A stretch of DNA of 64,000 nucleotides, taken from NCBI GenBank assembly GCA_024663395.1, contig JANFAH010000009.1, positions 1,054,001-1,118,000 of the forward strand, given 5' to 3'. Source of the DNA: Pisolithus tinctorius. Its lineage: Eukaryota > Basidiomycota > Agaricomycetes > Boletales > Pisolithaceae. A program made the translations under genes and the position numbers. This document shows, in pieces, positions 1-10,268 of this stretch. How positions within the stretch are numbered: the stretch's first letter is position 1; each line of letters starts with the position of its first letter. The notes beneath the pieces were generated by a model that saw only the letters and a program-made list of their open reading frames with translations, was not told the origin of the DNA and searched no databases.

Positions 1-815
1 GGACGATGATCTTGCGCCAAGGAAGTATCTCCGAGACAAATTAAGTGCACGGGAGAGGCAAATGAGTACTAATGGAACAAGGACACGAAGACACAGTAGA
101 CACAGTAGACACAAAGACACAGATACACAGTGGACTCAGAGGACGTGAAGACTCTTTGAACTCTTTAGACTCGCACTAGATGCAGAATGTGGGTCCCAAA
201 AGAGATTATTCTCATTTCATCGCTGAGGTGGGATTATATAAGTACATGGATAGTAAGGTACTGATCGGAGAAATGTGGGGCGGGAGAAGCAAAACTCTGA
301 AAAATAAAGGGGACGACGTGTCAGACGTCAAAGCCATACAGCAACGTGTGAAAACAAACTGTAAGGTAGTAACTGAGAAATACAACAGGAAAGACGGGTA
401 TCTTCTGACAGGGCGAGTGTACACTGTACCGTAGAGTGGAACACGAAGGGTAGAGGCCGTAGGTAGGAAGGGGTTCTCGCTTTGCGGAGAAAGGTTCACG
501 GGAAAGGAATGAGAGGGGTAACCGGAGTTTTTACTGATGATCTGCGTGATTTTCCGGCTATGTGGCGAGGCAAGGGTTGAAGCGGCACGACTGCGGAATT
601 CCAGATAGACATATGTCAGGTTGATGTTGATGCAGAATTTCGGGACAATGACTGGTGTGTGTTATTGATGGACCGGGGAGCTCCGAAGGTTCGACAGGCG
701 AGGCAGTGCATGAGGCAGATGGGATAATTCCGAAGACGATAGACGTGGATGGTAACAGCGGAATTTTGGTGTTGGCATCCCTATTTCGGCCTCAGGGAGT
801 ATACTACTCCCTACA
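1..815 (-). repeat. 3' LTR of element A (partial)
   Basis: The LTR starts on the minus strand at 815 with TGTAGGGAG; the left part is outside the window. The outer edge contains a short inverted repeat, AGGGAGTATACTACTCCCT, at 794-812. A TATA-like TTATATAA lies near 233-241 on the minus strand. Positions 1-778 match the other LTR at 9492-10268. Small open frames inside the LTR are repeated in both copies and are not considered genes. Confidence 0.85.
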
Positions 816-853
816 CCTCCCAGGGTCTTCGAATGCTGACCGTCCTCGGTCAG
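816..853 (-). promoter_or_regulatory. Hairpin and polypurine tract next to the 3' LTR of A
   Basis: In the sense of the element this is a 7-bp hairpin (CTGACCG, loop AGGA, CGGTCAG at 836-853), then a purine-rich tract ending in GGGAGG (816-823) that touches the LTR start. The same order is seen in G, C, D0, D and E. The purine tract would prime plus-strand DNA synthesis. The role of the hairpin is unknown. Confidence 0.6.
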
Positions 854-1082
854 AGGTCATCGAGTCGTGACAGAAGGGCGGCAGAGATTCGGAAGGTGAC
901 ATAAACAAAGAAGGCTCGTGTTTGGCCACACGACTTGTGTGAGCAAAAAACTCCGCACCCGGATAACACGTCAGCAGCAGCCCTTCGGAATTAAAAACTT
1001 GCCCAGGAACGTCTCATCATCAGATTCACCCTTGATATTCCACCACCTCGTCCTCAGACACCCACTACCCTCACCAACTACT

Positions 1083-2679
1083 ATGCAAGCCTACTCAGTC
1101 AACGACGCATGTCCCGTGTTCAGCATGAGGGACCAGGTGACCATGGCGCTCGCAGCAGCTCTAGGGCACATCTGGGACTTGATCGAGACAGCGCCACAGC
1201 CAGAGGAGAGGTTGGAGACGATCTACGCATGGGTGGAGGACTGGGACAAGACTTGGGTGAGTAAACCTTCCACTGCAGTGTGTCGCGCGTTGACAGAGTT
1301 CCGCAGACCGGCATTCGCTCATGGTGGAAATACGTCGACAACAACGGAATTACCATACCGAAGGTTCACGACGAGTGTATGCGTGACTACACTGAGGAAT
1401 CTGCGATGTGCCAGAACCTTTTAGTCCCGGGAGCCATTGCCATCGCTGACCTCTGGCGCCCAGTGGAGCAAAGACGAGTCCACATCGACGACATCTTCAA
1501 AGACTATCAGGAGAGGGTAGAGTTGAGGGTGCAGCTCGAGGCGGAGAGGTTGACAAGAGAACCTTCTGTGCACACGTGTAGACAGTCAGCAATGGCAACA
1601 GGTGAAGGTCAAGGCTGCGTGCCCAGCGACACTGAAGCAGGGGAGTCGTCGGGGGGGGCTGGACGACCAGTGAGGCGACAGACGGATAGTACAGGCAAGG
1701 GGAAGGGCAAGGAGAAGGTACATCCTACCCTCCAGGAAACTCCAAGCGCAATGGCTAATGTTCAGAAAAAACTCCACAGGCCACAGACGAAGTCGACGAG
1801 CTGGAGAACGACGAAGGCGACCGTCCACCTAACCCTGACCCATCGAACACTGGCGCTCTGGTACCCGAAGTCGACCTTCGATGCAAGGAGTGCACGAAGG
1901 TAAATGCAGTGTACGAAGGGCTACCTGGGGAGTCATGCGAGCGATGCAGGCAGGCCAAGCAGAAGTGTAGCCGGTCACTCAGAGTGGGTAGGAAGGTGAG
2001 TACGAGCTGATCGGGATGTGAAGAACAAGGACACTGAACTGTAACACAGCGCAAGAATGCTGGAAGTGGAGAGACGGCTGCTGGGCCATCACATAAACGG
2101 GTCAAATCAGTAACGGTGACGACTGAAACTCCGGTGTTGACTGGGTTGAAGCTTCGAATCCCTGCTCGCAAACCACCTCCCAGGCAAAACTCCGAACCAC
2201 CTCCCAAGCATCCAACACCTCGAGCAAGTCCCTCTTTGTCTTCTGACATGCCTCCACCTCCCATACCTCGACCACCTCTGTTCCTTCCATCAGCAACCCC
2301 TGTACCACGACCTCGTCCGGAGCTAACTCCGCCACCGATGGACAATCTGGGAGACCTTGGCGACGGTGGACTTTTTGGCAGACCGACGGGATTATTGGAC
2401 GATCCACCCGCACCCATTGTCAGCGCACAGGATGAGTCTGAAGGTCCTCCAGTCGAAGAAACTCTGCAGGTTGCAAACCCGAGTGAATCGACTACACGCG
2501 AGACTCTTGCTGAGCACATCTGACTGTTGGAGGGTAGGGCAGATGACGAGGAGTTTGAGTTGACCCAGATCCACCAGATGCTGGGGCTGTTGGCAATGCG
2601 AGTGGAGCAACAGATCGGCGCAGTTCAGGGGCGACACGAGGAGCTGAAGAGGTTGAAGGATCAGCTCAAAGATATGTAG
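1083..2679 (+). pseudogene. Antisense zinc-cluster gene of element A (4 exons, one nonsense codon)
   Basis: This spliced gene lies on the strand opposite gag-pol, between pol and the 3' LTR. Exons are 1083-1256, 1307-1717, 1780-1995 and 2050-2679; all junctions are GT-AG, introns are 50-62 nt, and the phases agree. The order is a helical N-terminal region (W/E-rich, residues 1-150), an acidic linker, then a cysteine cluster near residues 213-241. That cluster reads CX2CX6[Y]X7CX2CX6C: the third ligand is Tyr (TAC), one transition from Cys. A basic stretch (HKRVK), a proline-rich region and a C-terminal coiled-coil-like segment follow. An in-frame TGA at 2521-2523 interrupts the last exon, and the frame stays open beyond it to TAG at 2677. 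It is probably a decayed GAL4-type cluster protein; no function is known. Confidence 0.72.
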
Positions 2680-2959
2680 GTACGTGTACAGTAGCGTAAG
2701 TAGATTGCGGAATTTATTTGTTTTATTTTATTTTGTGAATCTTTTGGCATTTTGGACAGGATCATCACTAAGAAGGGAACAGGGAAAGAGAACGAATCGA
2801 TGAGAGGCTGGAGATGAGTGAAATTTTTTTTTTTTTTTTTTTTTTTAATGTCGGTTTTGTTTCATATGAGACGAAGAGGGTAACTATATAAGCGAAAGGA
2901 AAGGCGAAGAAAGAGAGAAAAGAAAAGAAAAGAAAGAAAAAGATAGAGAGAAAGGTGTG
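2680..2959. other. Interval between convergent pol and antisense gene of A
   Basis: There is no gene here. A run of T at 2826-2846 and an A/G-rich stretch at about 2893-2954 are the only notable features. The two element genes converge on this spacer. The equivalent spacers in C and D are both about 190 bp. Confidence 0.6.
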
Positions 2960-5900
2960 CTACTCATCTGATTCATCCAAAGGGACGCCAGCAAGTGCAG
3001 GGTCTGGTAGCGAATCGTCTTCCAAGCGGTCCAAGTCGCCTGCGGAAATTCCAGTCAACTGCGTGACTTTGATATGAGAGTTGTTCTGCGGGAAATAGGG
3101 GTAAAGATGGAAGGCGGCAAAGCGGAATTTGGACACGGCTCCATCTAATTCTGCCAGGATGTACGAGCCTCCTTTGGTATGCCAAACGACGATCATGGGG
3201 CCTAGGTAGCGTGGTTTGGTCTTGCGATCTAGTTCTCGCTCGATACATGAATTCCACACGAGGATGAGTGACCCAGGTCTGAAGTCGAAGTCTTGGATGG
3301 TGTGCGCAAAATGAGCAACAAAGTCTTTGACCGACGCGAAGCGGGATCTCAGAATGAGATCATGGATTCGAGCGAGGTCTTCTGGACGTTTCTGGAGTTG
3401 GCGGGCATGATGGGCGATGAGTTCTGATGTCGAGTAAAATTCCGCCTCAAAAGGGGCCAAGAATGTCGCCTCGACAATGTCAAAAGGGAGTCTAGGTTCG
3501 ACGCCGTGAGCCATATAAAACGGAGAAAACCCAGTTGCCTTGTGAACTGTAACCCTCTCTGCCCAGAACACCACAGGAGCCACTTCCAACCACTTTGATG
3601 CTTCTCCTCTGCAACTCTTTACCAACGCCTCCCTCACATCGAAATGCCGACACTCAACAACTCTGTTAGCTTGGGGGTTATAGGGTGAGATTCGGATGTG
3701 GCGAATTCCAAAGGTTTTGGAAAGCCAATCGAGAGCGAGGATGTAGGGACCACCATTGTCTGTGACAATTTCCACAACTGCACCCCAGCGGCACAAGATC
3801 TGTTCGAAAATGAATTTTCTGATGGACTTGCCGGTCTCCGCGCGAAGCATAGCCCACTCTGGATAACTAGTAAGTGAACAGCGAGCTTGGGTGATGTAGT
3901 GAAATCCGTTCGACTTCGGCATTAAGAACGTATCCATGTATGCTTTGAAGAATAGGGGCTCAGGGATGGCGACGACTGGCGGAATATGAACGCGATCCAG
4001 ACGGCGTATTTGGCATTCGTGACATGACTTGACATACCAGCGGACGTCCTGCTCTAGCATAGGCCACCAGAAACGAGTCAGCAACCGCATGTGGGTCGAG
4101 AAGATACCCTTGTGCCCTAGCTCGTCATGAGCCTGACGAAGAATCCCGAGGCGCTTGTGAGAAGCGACTACTAGTTGGTGACATCCTTGAGGCTCTTTCC
4201 TCCACAGCTCTCCTCCTTTGACAAAATACCGAGTGGCGAGATGCACCAGGCTTTCCAACTCCTCTTCCTCCAATCCTTCCAGCGTCTTCTTCGTCTCCAA
4301 AAATTCCTTTACCACTTTCAACCTCTCCTCTCTCTGGATCGCTTTCTCTGAGCATGGAATTTCTGTCTCGTAGACACTCAACGAGGTTTGTTCAGAGGAG
4401 TAGATGCCTAGACTCTGTGACAAGACCGAAGGTGAGTCTGACAAGGTACTCGGAATTTCCGAAGGGTAAGGCTGGGACTCGAAACGGGCCTCCCTACAGT
4501 TCAAGAGCTTGACAGTGAAGGCTCCACACTCATCTATCCAGTCCTCGTAGTCCTCTTCCCCATCCTCATCCTCTGCTGCTTTCGGTCTCCTTGAAAGACC
4601 GTCCGGCGCTGCATGCTTGTGTGCAGGGACATGTATGAGCTCGAAGTCAAATAAAAGAATTCCCACAATCCAGCGGTTGATGGTAGCATTGGGCTGTAAG
4701 TCAGGATTGTTAATCATCCCCTTTATATATTGTGCGTCAACCTCGACAACTAAATTCCACATGCCGAAAATGTGAAGTCTGATGTCATGTAAAGTGCAGA
4801 AAAGACCAAAGAGCTCCAGTTTGGCTTGGCTATAATGGCGTTCACGGTCGTTGAGAGTTATCGAGCCGAACCTTGCAGGATAGCATTTTTCATCTTCCCC
4901 TTCCTGCATGAGGAGGTATCCTATAGCAATATTCGAGGTGTCGACTGCTAGAATAACCTTCTTATCGGAATTGTAGTCGATAGTGCGTAGGGCAGGGGAC
5001 GAGACGATAGCTTGGCGAAGATAGTCCATGGCTTCTTTGTGTTCGTCACGGAATTCGAAGGAGACGTCTTTCTTGGTCAGCTCGACAAGGGGATGTGCGT
5101 GTTTAGCGAAATCCTTGATAAAGATCCTGCAGTACGAGCAAAGACCTAAAAATCCGCGCACTTCGGTGACATTAGTGCAGTAGGGCCAATCTTTAATTTT
5201 TTGGACTTTAGCTTCGTCCGGAATTCTCCCCTTGAATGACACCTTATGCCCAACCACTATGATAGATGGCACAGCAATGACGCATTTCTTCGCTGAGACA
5301 GTAGCTCCAGCGTGACACAGGTGATGTAAGACGCGGTTGATGTTCTGCAGATGTTCCCAGATGAAGTGTCTGATCCCGGAGTTTTGTGCGATCGTCTGGT
5401 AGGTACCGTCAGAATTTTGGTATCGAGATTTGGGGCCTTTGATCGGGCAATTGTCGATGAATGGGATGGTAACTTCCGGAATTTCATCCTTTAATATCCA
5501 ACAGACATCTCCATGGAAAATTTGGACGGCATTTGTGTAGCCCATGGGTAGTTTGGTGAGTCGAAGGGTACCAATAGGGGTTTGGAAGGTAGTTAGATCG
5601 CGGTATTTGTCATGGATGGTGCGATGATCGTATCCGACCATAAGATCTAAAATTCCGTAGATGGAGTGGCAGGCGAAAGCTTCTGCAATCGAGTCGACGA
5701 AAGGGGGAATGGCTGAATCCTGTATAGATACGGCATTCAGAGGTTGTAAGTCATGAACAAGGCGCAGAGATTTTCTGTCCTTCTTGACTACGCAGAACCA
5801 TTTCGAGCGATAGGACGAAGTAGAAGGTTTGTAGACACCTGCGGAAATCTTTTCTTTGATTATGCTGACGACGTCATGAAAAATGGCAGGAGGTATGGGG

Positions 5901-6577
5901 ATATTCCGCTCGACCCAGGGTTTGTGGGCTAGCGTGGGTATCTTCAGCGGCAGAAACATATCTTCTCGGAAGGTTCCTCTTTCTGAGGCATCCCAAGCGA
6001 AGGCGGTCTCATGTGTCTTGACCAGCCATCGTACCAGATTTAACTCTGTGGGCAAAAGGAACTTCGAAGGGTCCAGATCAAGCTTGTCAGCCCTTTCCTG
6101 GGTGAACCTGGAGCCTGGCACGAATGGAGGAGGATGAGTAGGTAATACAGGTAAGTCTGCGAGAGGATCTCCAGCCTCCCGACGCTCTACCCGGAATTCC
6201 ACAGGCATCAACGTCGGTACAGGCCTGACCTTCTTTGCTACAGGTTTGTATTTTAAGATATGAAGGACGGGATCGAACTGGTAAGTAGAACGTAAGGCTG
6301 AAATTGTCAGTGGTGAAACAGTAGTGCTAGTAGAAAATAAGAAAGGGTCATTCGAAGAAACGGAACTAGAATCGAATGGGTCAATTGGGGGCGTACTGTT
6401 GCTTTGTAAATCATAGAGCAATGCCGCAGTGGGATTTTGGGTAGTATCTGTAGAGAAAAGAGAAGCTGGCTTCGAAGGTAACAAGGGAGAATCAGAAACA
6501 TAGAGCGAACACACAGAGAAAATGTTATCATGGCCTCCTCGCGATCTAAACAAGTCATCGACCGACACTAAAAACCC
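2960..6577 (-). CDS. Pol polyprotein of element A (RT, RNase H, integrase)
   Basis: The frame runs about 1200 codons with no internal stop. Order: a spacer of about 210 residues; reverse transcriptase (KSLRLVHDLQPLN, LTKLPMGYTNA); RNase H (VDTSNIAIGYLL and the HYSQAKLELFGLF region); an integrase zinc domain (HDELGHKG...CHEC); and an integrase core with D..D..E (FLMP.., VTDNGGP, NPQANRVVE). The RT active-site box reads FIDN, whereas the related element B has FIDD, so the second catalytic aspartate is replaced and this copy is probably inactive. The frame is -1 relative to gag and stays open up to the slippery site at 6571-6577, so expression as a Gag-Pol fusion is inferred. There is no chromodomain. 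Confidence 0.9.
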   Translation of the reverse strand, partial: GFLVSVDDLFRSRGGHDNIFSVCSLYVSDSPLLPSKPASLFSTDTTQNPTAALLYDLQSNSTPPIDPFDSSSVSSNDPFLFSTSTTVSPLTISALRSTYQFDPVLHILKYKPVAKKVRPVPTLMPVEFRVERREAGDPLADLPVLPTHPPPFVPGSRFTQERADKLDLDPSKFLLPTELNLVRWLVKTHETAFAWDASERGTFREDMFLPLKIPTLAHKPWVERNIPIPPAIFHDVVSIIKEKISAGVYKPSTSSYRSKWFCVVKKDRKSLRLVHDLQPLNAVSIQDSAIPPFVDSIAEAFACHSIYGILDLMVGYDHRTIHDKYRDLTTFQTPIGTLRLTKLPMGYTNAVQIFHGDVCWILKDEIPEVTIPFIDNCPIKGPKSRYQNSDGTYQTIAQNSGIRHFIWEHLQNINRVLHHLCHAGATVSAKKCVIAVPSIIVVGHKVSFKGRIPDEAKVQKIKDWPYCTNVTEVRGFLGLCSYCRIFIKDFAKHAHPLVELTKKDVSFEFRDEHKEAMDYLRQAIVSSPALRTIDYNSDKKVILAVDTSNIAIGYLLMQEGEDEKCYPARFGSITLNDRERHYSQAKLELFGLFCTLHDIRLHIFGMWNLVVEVDAQYIKGMINNPDLQPNATINRWIVGILLFDFELIHVPAHKHAAPDGLSRRPKAAEDEDGEEDYEDWIDECGAFTVKLLNCREARFESQPYPSEIPSTLSDSPSVLSQSLGIYSSEQTSLSVYETEIPCSEKAIQREERLKVVKEFLETKKTLEGLEEEELESLVHLATRYFVKGGELWRKEPQGCHQLVVASHKRLGILRQAHDELGHKGIFSTHMRLLTRFWWPMLEQDVRWYVKSCHECQIRRLDRVHIPPVVAIPEPLFFKAYMDTFLMPKSNGFHYITQARCSLTSYPEWAMLRAETGKSIRKFIFEQILCRWGAVVEIVTDNGGPYILALDWLSKTFGIRHIRISPYNPQANRVVECRHFDVREALVKSCRGEASKWLEVAPVVFWAERVTVHKATGFSPFYMAHGVEPRLPFDIVEATFLAPFEAEFYSTSELIAHHARQLQKRPEDLARIHDLILRSRFASVKDFVAHFAHTIQDFDFRPGSLILVWNSCIERELDRKTKPRYLGPMIVVWHTKGGSYILAELDGAVSKFRFAAFHLYPYFPQNNSHIKVTQLTGISAGDLDRLEDDSLPDPALAGVPLDESDE

Positions 6578-9324
6578 TGCTCAGGTTGCTTCATGTGGCG
6601 ACACATCTCCTTGCATGCAAAGTAGTCTTCTTCGTCTTCGGAATTTACAAACCGTGGAAGAGGCTGTAGTCTGTTTCGAGGGCATGTCGGAATTAATACC
6701 TGTCTTCCCGTGTTAGGATCACGAATCTCTAGGGACTGTTCCCTGTCGGGGAAATCTTGTAGGACGCTGGTGAGCAGACAGAAGAAGGGTCGCCCGAGAA
6801 GTAGATCAAATGGAGCATGATCAACGACCTGAATTTGGAGGTGCGCTTCGATACTCCCTATGCACAAGGACGCATTCTCTATGACACCTAGAGTACTTTC
6901 TTTGGATTGGTTAGCGGCTTCGAGAGTCATGCTCATGTCAGAACGAAGAGGAGCCCCTAAGGCCTCCCATAGTTCACGACGCAAGGCTACCACCTGACAA
7001 CCACTGTCCAGAATGCATTCGACATGGAGTTTGTTCATTAAGATGCCATCGACAGCACATAAGGGGGCAGTAGCGAGGCCTACACACTTCCCTTCGACGT
7101 CTCTGACCCAGAATTGTTCATAGGATGCCCAGGTAGGTGACGCCACAGCTTCTGACGCCGTTTCCAGGCTCCCAATCATTATCTTCTTCGTCGCAGCCAG
7201 TTCTCGGACCTGCTTACGAATCTCCGGGCTGACAGCAAGGAGGTCTTTGGTAGAGATCTCCATCTTCACTTCTAAGACTTGGTTTACGAGATGTCTGGTA
7301 GCAGCCACTTCATCAAAACTGCTCTGGTATTGAAATTGGGGTGTGGGAATTGTTGTAGGCTTAGATTTCTTGGAATCTGTGGGATTAGAGACAGCTGGAG
7401 TTTTACTAACGGTTGGGTTCTCTGTAACATGGACAGGATCGTTTGGAATGGAATTAACGACTGGCCTGGGGGCAGATGACGCATTAGCAGGCGCTGGACT
7501 TGTCGCGGGGTTTCGCTGACAGCGGGCCGGAATTTCTACACCATCGAAACGAGCGACCTTCTTCTTCTTGATATTATTTTTCAATTCTTCTACTTGCGCA
7601 TAAGCTCTTGCCAAGGTGCGCTGGTCTTCTTCATCGGCATTACTCTCTAGTTCTTTGTCGATTAGGTAGGAGGAGGGATGTAGGTCGACCTGAAACTCTG
7701 CAGATTCTTCATTAGTGAAGAACATCATGCTGACGAGATGAGGTGGGGTATCACGTCCTCGAGATGAGTTCAATGACTGGCTAGGATGTTGTATGGAGAC
7801 GAGGTTTGCTGAGGCGATGATAGAATCGCGCATGGCAAGGAAGTTGTTGATCTTTTCTTTAAAGTTCCGGCCAGCAGCCATCCTAGGAATGTCAGAACCA
7901 TCAGGCATAAATACTCTTCCCCCTATCAGGGTGCATTTCCCAGCTTGTACGTATTCACGACACAGTGCACACTCTGCCGTATGGTGACCATCGGTGCTCC
8001 CGCAGAAGAAACACCATGGGTCAAAAGAGCGACAGAATTGGGCCTCTTGACCTTGTTGAGGGGGTGATGTGTCGGTAGGTTGTTGGGCGACTTGGACGTA
8101 CTCATGTTTTAAGATAGTGGGGACAGTCGACGAAGAAGGGGGTGCGGAGTTCTGGGGAAACAAGGCTGAAGAATCAGGTTGAGGGAGATTTCGTTTTGCT
8201 CCGCTGAGTAGGTAGTTAGCATGCTTGTAGACCAGATCAAACTCCCAAGGTTCGTCGATGTCGTGATCTAGGTCTGAAAGTTGCAATCGTGTGAGCAAGG
8301 AATTCCGGAACCTTGGGGGAAATCCCTCAAGGAATTTCTCGTTGATGTAGTCCTCAGGGAGCTTCTTCTTCTTCTGGACGAGGCCAAGGATGCGTCGGAA
8401 TTCCCGGACGTATTTACTGAGATCTTCCAGCGATCCCATAGGTTTCTGAACTTGATGGTAGAGTAAGGTTTCAAGGTTGGCCTTGGTATAGTGACGATCT
8501 TTCACTGAAGCACCTGGATAGTAGTTCAGGAGTTCTTTGGAAAACGCGTCCCAGTCATTGAAGCCGTCGGTTGCAGCATCTAAGGTGGACCAAAATTCCG
8601 CCTCATTGTGATCAGCGTAATGGGTGACCCAGTGGATTTTATCTTTTCCGGTGTCCAGGCCAGCTTCGACGCAGAGTTGTTCGACGTCTTCGAGGTAGTG
8701 AGTGATGTCTTCAGTGCGACCGGAAAACTTTGGGGCTTTGTTAGAGCCCCTGAGCGGCATGTCTCTGGCTCCAGACATTTTTCGAGGTGGAATGGGGATC
8801 TGGATCGGAATTCGGGGAAGGATAGGAGCGGAATTCGAGAGAGTCGAGGCAAGAGTATTCTGTACGGGTATTTGAGTAGAAAGGGTGATGGCGGAATTTG
8901 CGATTAGGGAGTGGGAAGGAAGGAGGAGCTGTTCAGCAGCTAGTTCTGAATCACTGGATGGCGAGGACGAAGAAGAAGTTAGTTCTGAGAGAGGCGAAAG
9001 TTCTTGACGTTCAGCGGGAGGATTGAAGGGCTCGTCAAAGTTGAAGCCTCCTGGAAATGCTGGGTAAAACGCTGGGGACTCTGGGCTCCGAAAGATCTCG
9101 TCTAAACTGAGATCTGAGTCTGACGAGTGCGGCTCTGAAATATCTCTAGGATCAGCTACCAGAATTAAGATTTCTGCTGAGGAAATAGATAGTCTGTGGA
9201 AGGGCTCTAAGAGCTCTTCGAGTTCGGTTCTTTGACGAGTGGGTCGTAAGGATCTCCTTTCCAGATCTACAGACCCCTCGCGGTGGGCTCCAAAACGATG
9301 TGGGACACTACCTCTGGGTAGCAT
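6568..9324 (-). CDS. Gag with aspartic protease of element A
   Basis: The frame is 918 codons from the ATG at 9324, but that ATG lies inside the 5' LTR. The gag-like conserved core begins at the internal Met of MSGARDMPLRGSNKAPKFSG (residue about 184). The capsid-like region follows (DITHYLEDVEQLC, YYPGASVKDRHYTKANLETLL). Next come a zinc knuckle of the form CX2CX5HX4C (CFFCGSTDGHHTAEC) and, near residue 760, an aspartic protease motif (CILDSGCQVVAL). The protease is therefore made before the frameshift, unlike in C and D where it follows it. The true start is uncertain: between the LTR edge and MSGARDM there is no ATG in frame. Confidence 0.88.
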   Translation of the reverse strand: MLPRGSVPHRFGAHREGSVDLERRSLRPTRQRTELEELLEPFHRLSISSAEILILVADPRDISEPHSSDSDLSLDEIFRSPESPAFYPAFPGGFNFDEPFNPPAERQELSPLSELTSSSSSPSSDSELAAEQLLLPSHSLIANSAITLSTQIPVQNTLASTLSNSAPILPRIPIQIPIPPRKMSGARDMPLRGSNKAPKFSGRTEDITHYLEDVEQLCVEAGLDTGKDKIHWVTHYADHNEAEFWSTLDAATDGFNDWDAFSKELLNYYPGASVKDRHYTKANLETLLYHQVQKPMGSLEDLSKYVREFRRILGLVQKKKKLPEDYINEKFLEGFPPRFRNSLLTRLQLSDLDHDIDEPWEFDLVYKHANYLLSGAKRNLPQPDSSALFPQNSAPPSSSTVPTILKHEYVQVAQQPTDTSPPQQGQEAQFCRSFDPWCFFCGSTDGHHTAECALCREYVQAGKCTLIGGRVFMPDGSDIPRMAAGRNFKEKINNFLAMRDSIIASANLVSIQHPSQSLNSSRGRDTPPHLVSMMFFTNEESAEFQVDLHPSSYLIDKELESNADEEDQRTLARAYAQVEELKNNIKKKKVARFDGVEIPARCQRNPATSPAPANASSAPRPVVNSIPNDPVHVTENPTVSKTPAVSNPTDSKKSKPTTIPTPQFQYQSSFDEVAATRHLVNQVLEVKMEISTKDLLAVSPEIRKQVRELAATKKIMIGSLETASEAVASPTWASYEQFWVRDVEGKCVGLATAPLCAVDGILMNKLHVECILDSGCQVVALRRELWEALGAPLRSDMSMTLEAANQSKESTLGVIENASLCIGSIEAHLQIQVVDHAPFDLLLGRPFFCLLTSVLQDFPDREQSLEIRDPNTGRQVLIPTCPRNRLQPLPRFVNSEDEEDYFACKEMCRHMKQPEQGF
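6571..6577 (-). promoter_or_regulatory. Predicted -1 frameshift site, gag-pol of A
   Basis: On the minus strand the gag frame ends CAG GGT TTT TAG. The heptamer G GGT TTT fits X XXY YYZ and touches the stop codon. Slipping by -1 continues GGG TTT TTA GTG into pol, which is open from there. The same sequence and phase occur in B (14603-14609). Confidence 0.7.
9279..9292 (-). other. Primer-binding site of element A
   Basis: Six bases inside the 5' LTR, the minus strand reads TGGAGCCCACCGCG. A TGG start a few bases after the LTR is what a tRNA 3'-CCA primer needs. The matching tRNA was not identified. The same sequence follows the LTR of B, with one change. Confidence 0.6.
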
Positions 9325-10268
9325 GCGAATAGGGGAAAGCTGTAGGGAAAATCCCTAGGCTCGACCCAAGGGGTGCTGAGTAGGAAGGAGATGTAGGATG
9401 CGATGGTAGAGTCAGTCGAAGAGTTGAATGTGGGTCACGGAATTTAATTCCATAGAGTCGAAGGAAGGGACAGACTTGCTTTTGAAATTCTGGACGACAA
9501 TCTTGTGCCAAGGAAGTATCTCCGAGATGAATTAAGTGCGCGGGAGAGGCAAACAAGTACTAATGGAACAAGGACACGAAGACACAGTAGACACAGTAGA
9601 CACAAAGACACAGATACACAGCGGACTCAGAGGACGTGAAGACTCTTTGAACTCTTTAGACTCGCACTAGACGCAGAATGTGGGTCCCAAAAGAGATTAT
9701 TCTCATTTCATCGCTGAGGTGGGATTATATAGTACATGGATAGTAAGGTACTGATCGGAGAAATGTGGGGCGGGAGAAGCAAAACTCCAAAAAATAAAGG
9801 GGACGACGTGTCAGACGTCAAAGCCATACAGCAACGTGTGAAAACAAACTGTAAGGTAGTAACTGAGAAATACAACAGGAAAGACGGGTATCTTCCGACA
9901 GGGCGAGTGTACACTGTACCATAGAGTGGAACACGAAGGGTAGAGGCCGTAGGTAGGAAGGGGTTCTCGCTTTGTGGAGAAAGGTTCGCGGGAAAGGAAC
10001 GAGAGGGGTAACCGGAGTTTTTACTGATGATCTGCGTGATTTTCCGGCTACATGGCGAGGCGAGGGTTGAAGTGGCATGACTGCAGAATTCTGGATAGAC
10101 GTATGTCAGGTTGATGTTGACACAGAATTTCGGGACGATGACTGGTGTGTGTTATTGATGGACCGGGGAGCTCCAAAGGTTCGACAGGTGAGGCAGCGCA
10201 TGAGGCAGATGGGATAATTCCGAAGACGATAGATGTGGATGGTAACAGCGGAATTTTGGTGTTGGCAT
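9299..10268 (-). repeat. 5' LTR of element A (outer end missing)
   Basis: The inner edge is at 9299 (TGTGGGACA on plus, ending the LTR with CA on minus). Homology with the 3' LTR stops at 10268. The last approximately 38 bp, including the TGTAGGG terminus, are missing, and the sequence passes directly into exon 3 of the G antisense gene. This is a deletion or recombination junction, so no target-site duplication can be read. Confidence 0.8.

Larger units (their letters stand above)
1..10268 (-). mobile_element. Ty3/gypsy element A (no chromodomain), minus strand
   Basis: This is an LTR retrotransposon read on the minus strand. From right to left it has a truncated 5' LTR (9299-10268), a tRNA-type primer-binding site (9279-9292), gag with protease, pol in the -1 frame, an opposite-strand spliced gene (1083-2679), a polypurine tract, and a 3' LTR cut by the window edge (1-815). 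The two LTRs align from 1-778 to 9492-10268. By eye they differ at roughly 4-5% of sites, almost all transitions, so the insertion is not recent. The integrase C-terminus carries no chromodomain, unlike elements C, D and E. Confidence 0.9.

Noticed and set aside
180..434. 84-codon frame in the LTR of A, repeated at 9736-9924
   Set aside because: It lies inside an LTR, has no matching family, and exists in both copies only because the LTR is duplicated.
1120..2519. Minus-strand frames overlapping the antisense gene of A
   Set aside because: They are shadows of the plus-strand exons, with no conserved motif.
2826..2846. Run of T as a transcription terminator
   Set aside because: Fungal Pol II genes do not stop at T runs and no Pol III gene precedes it.
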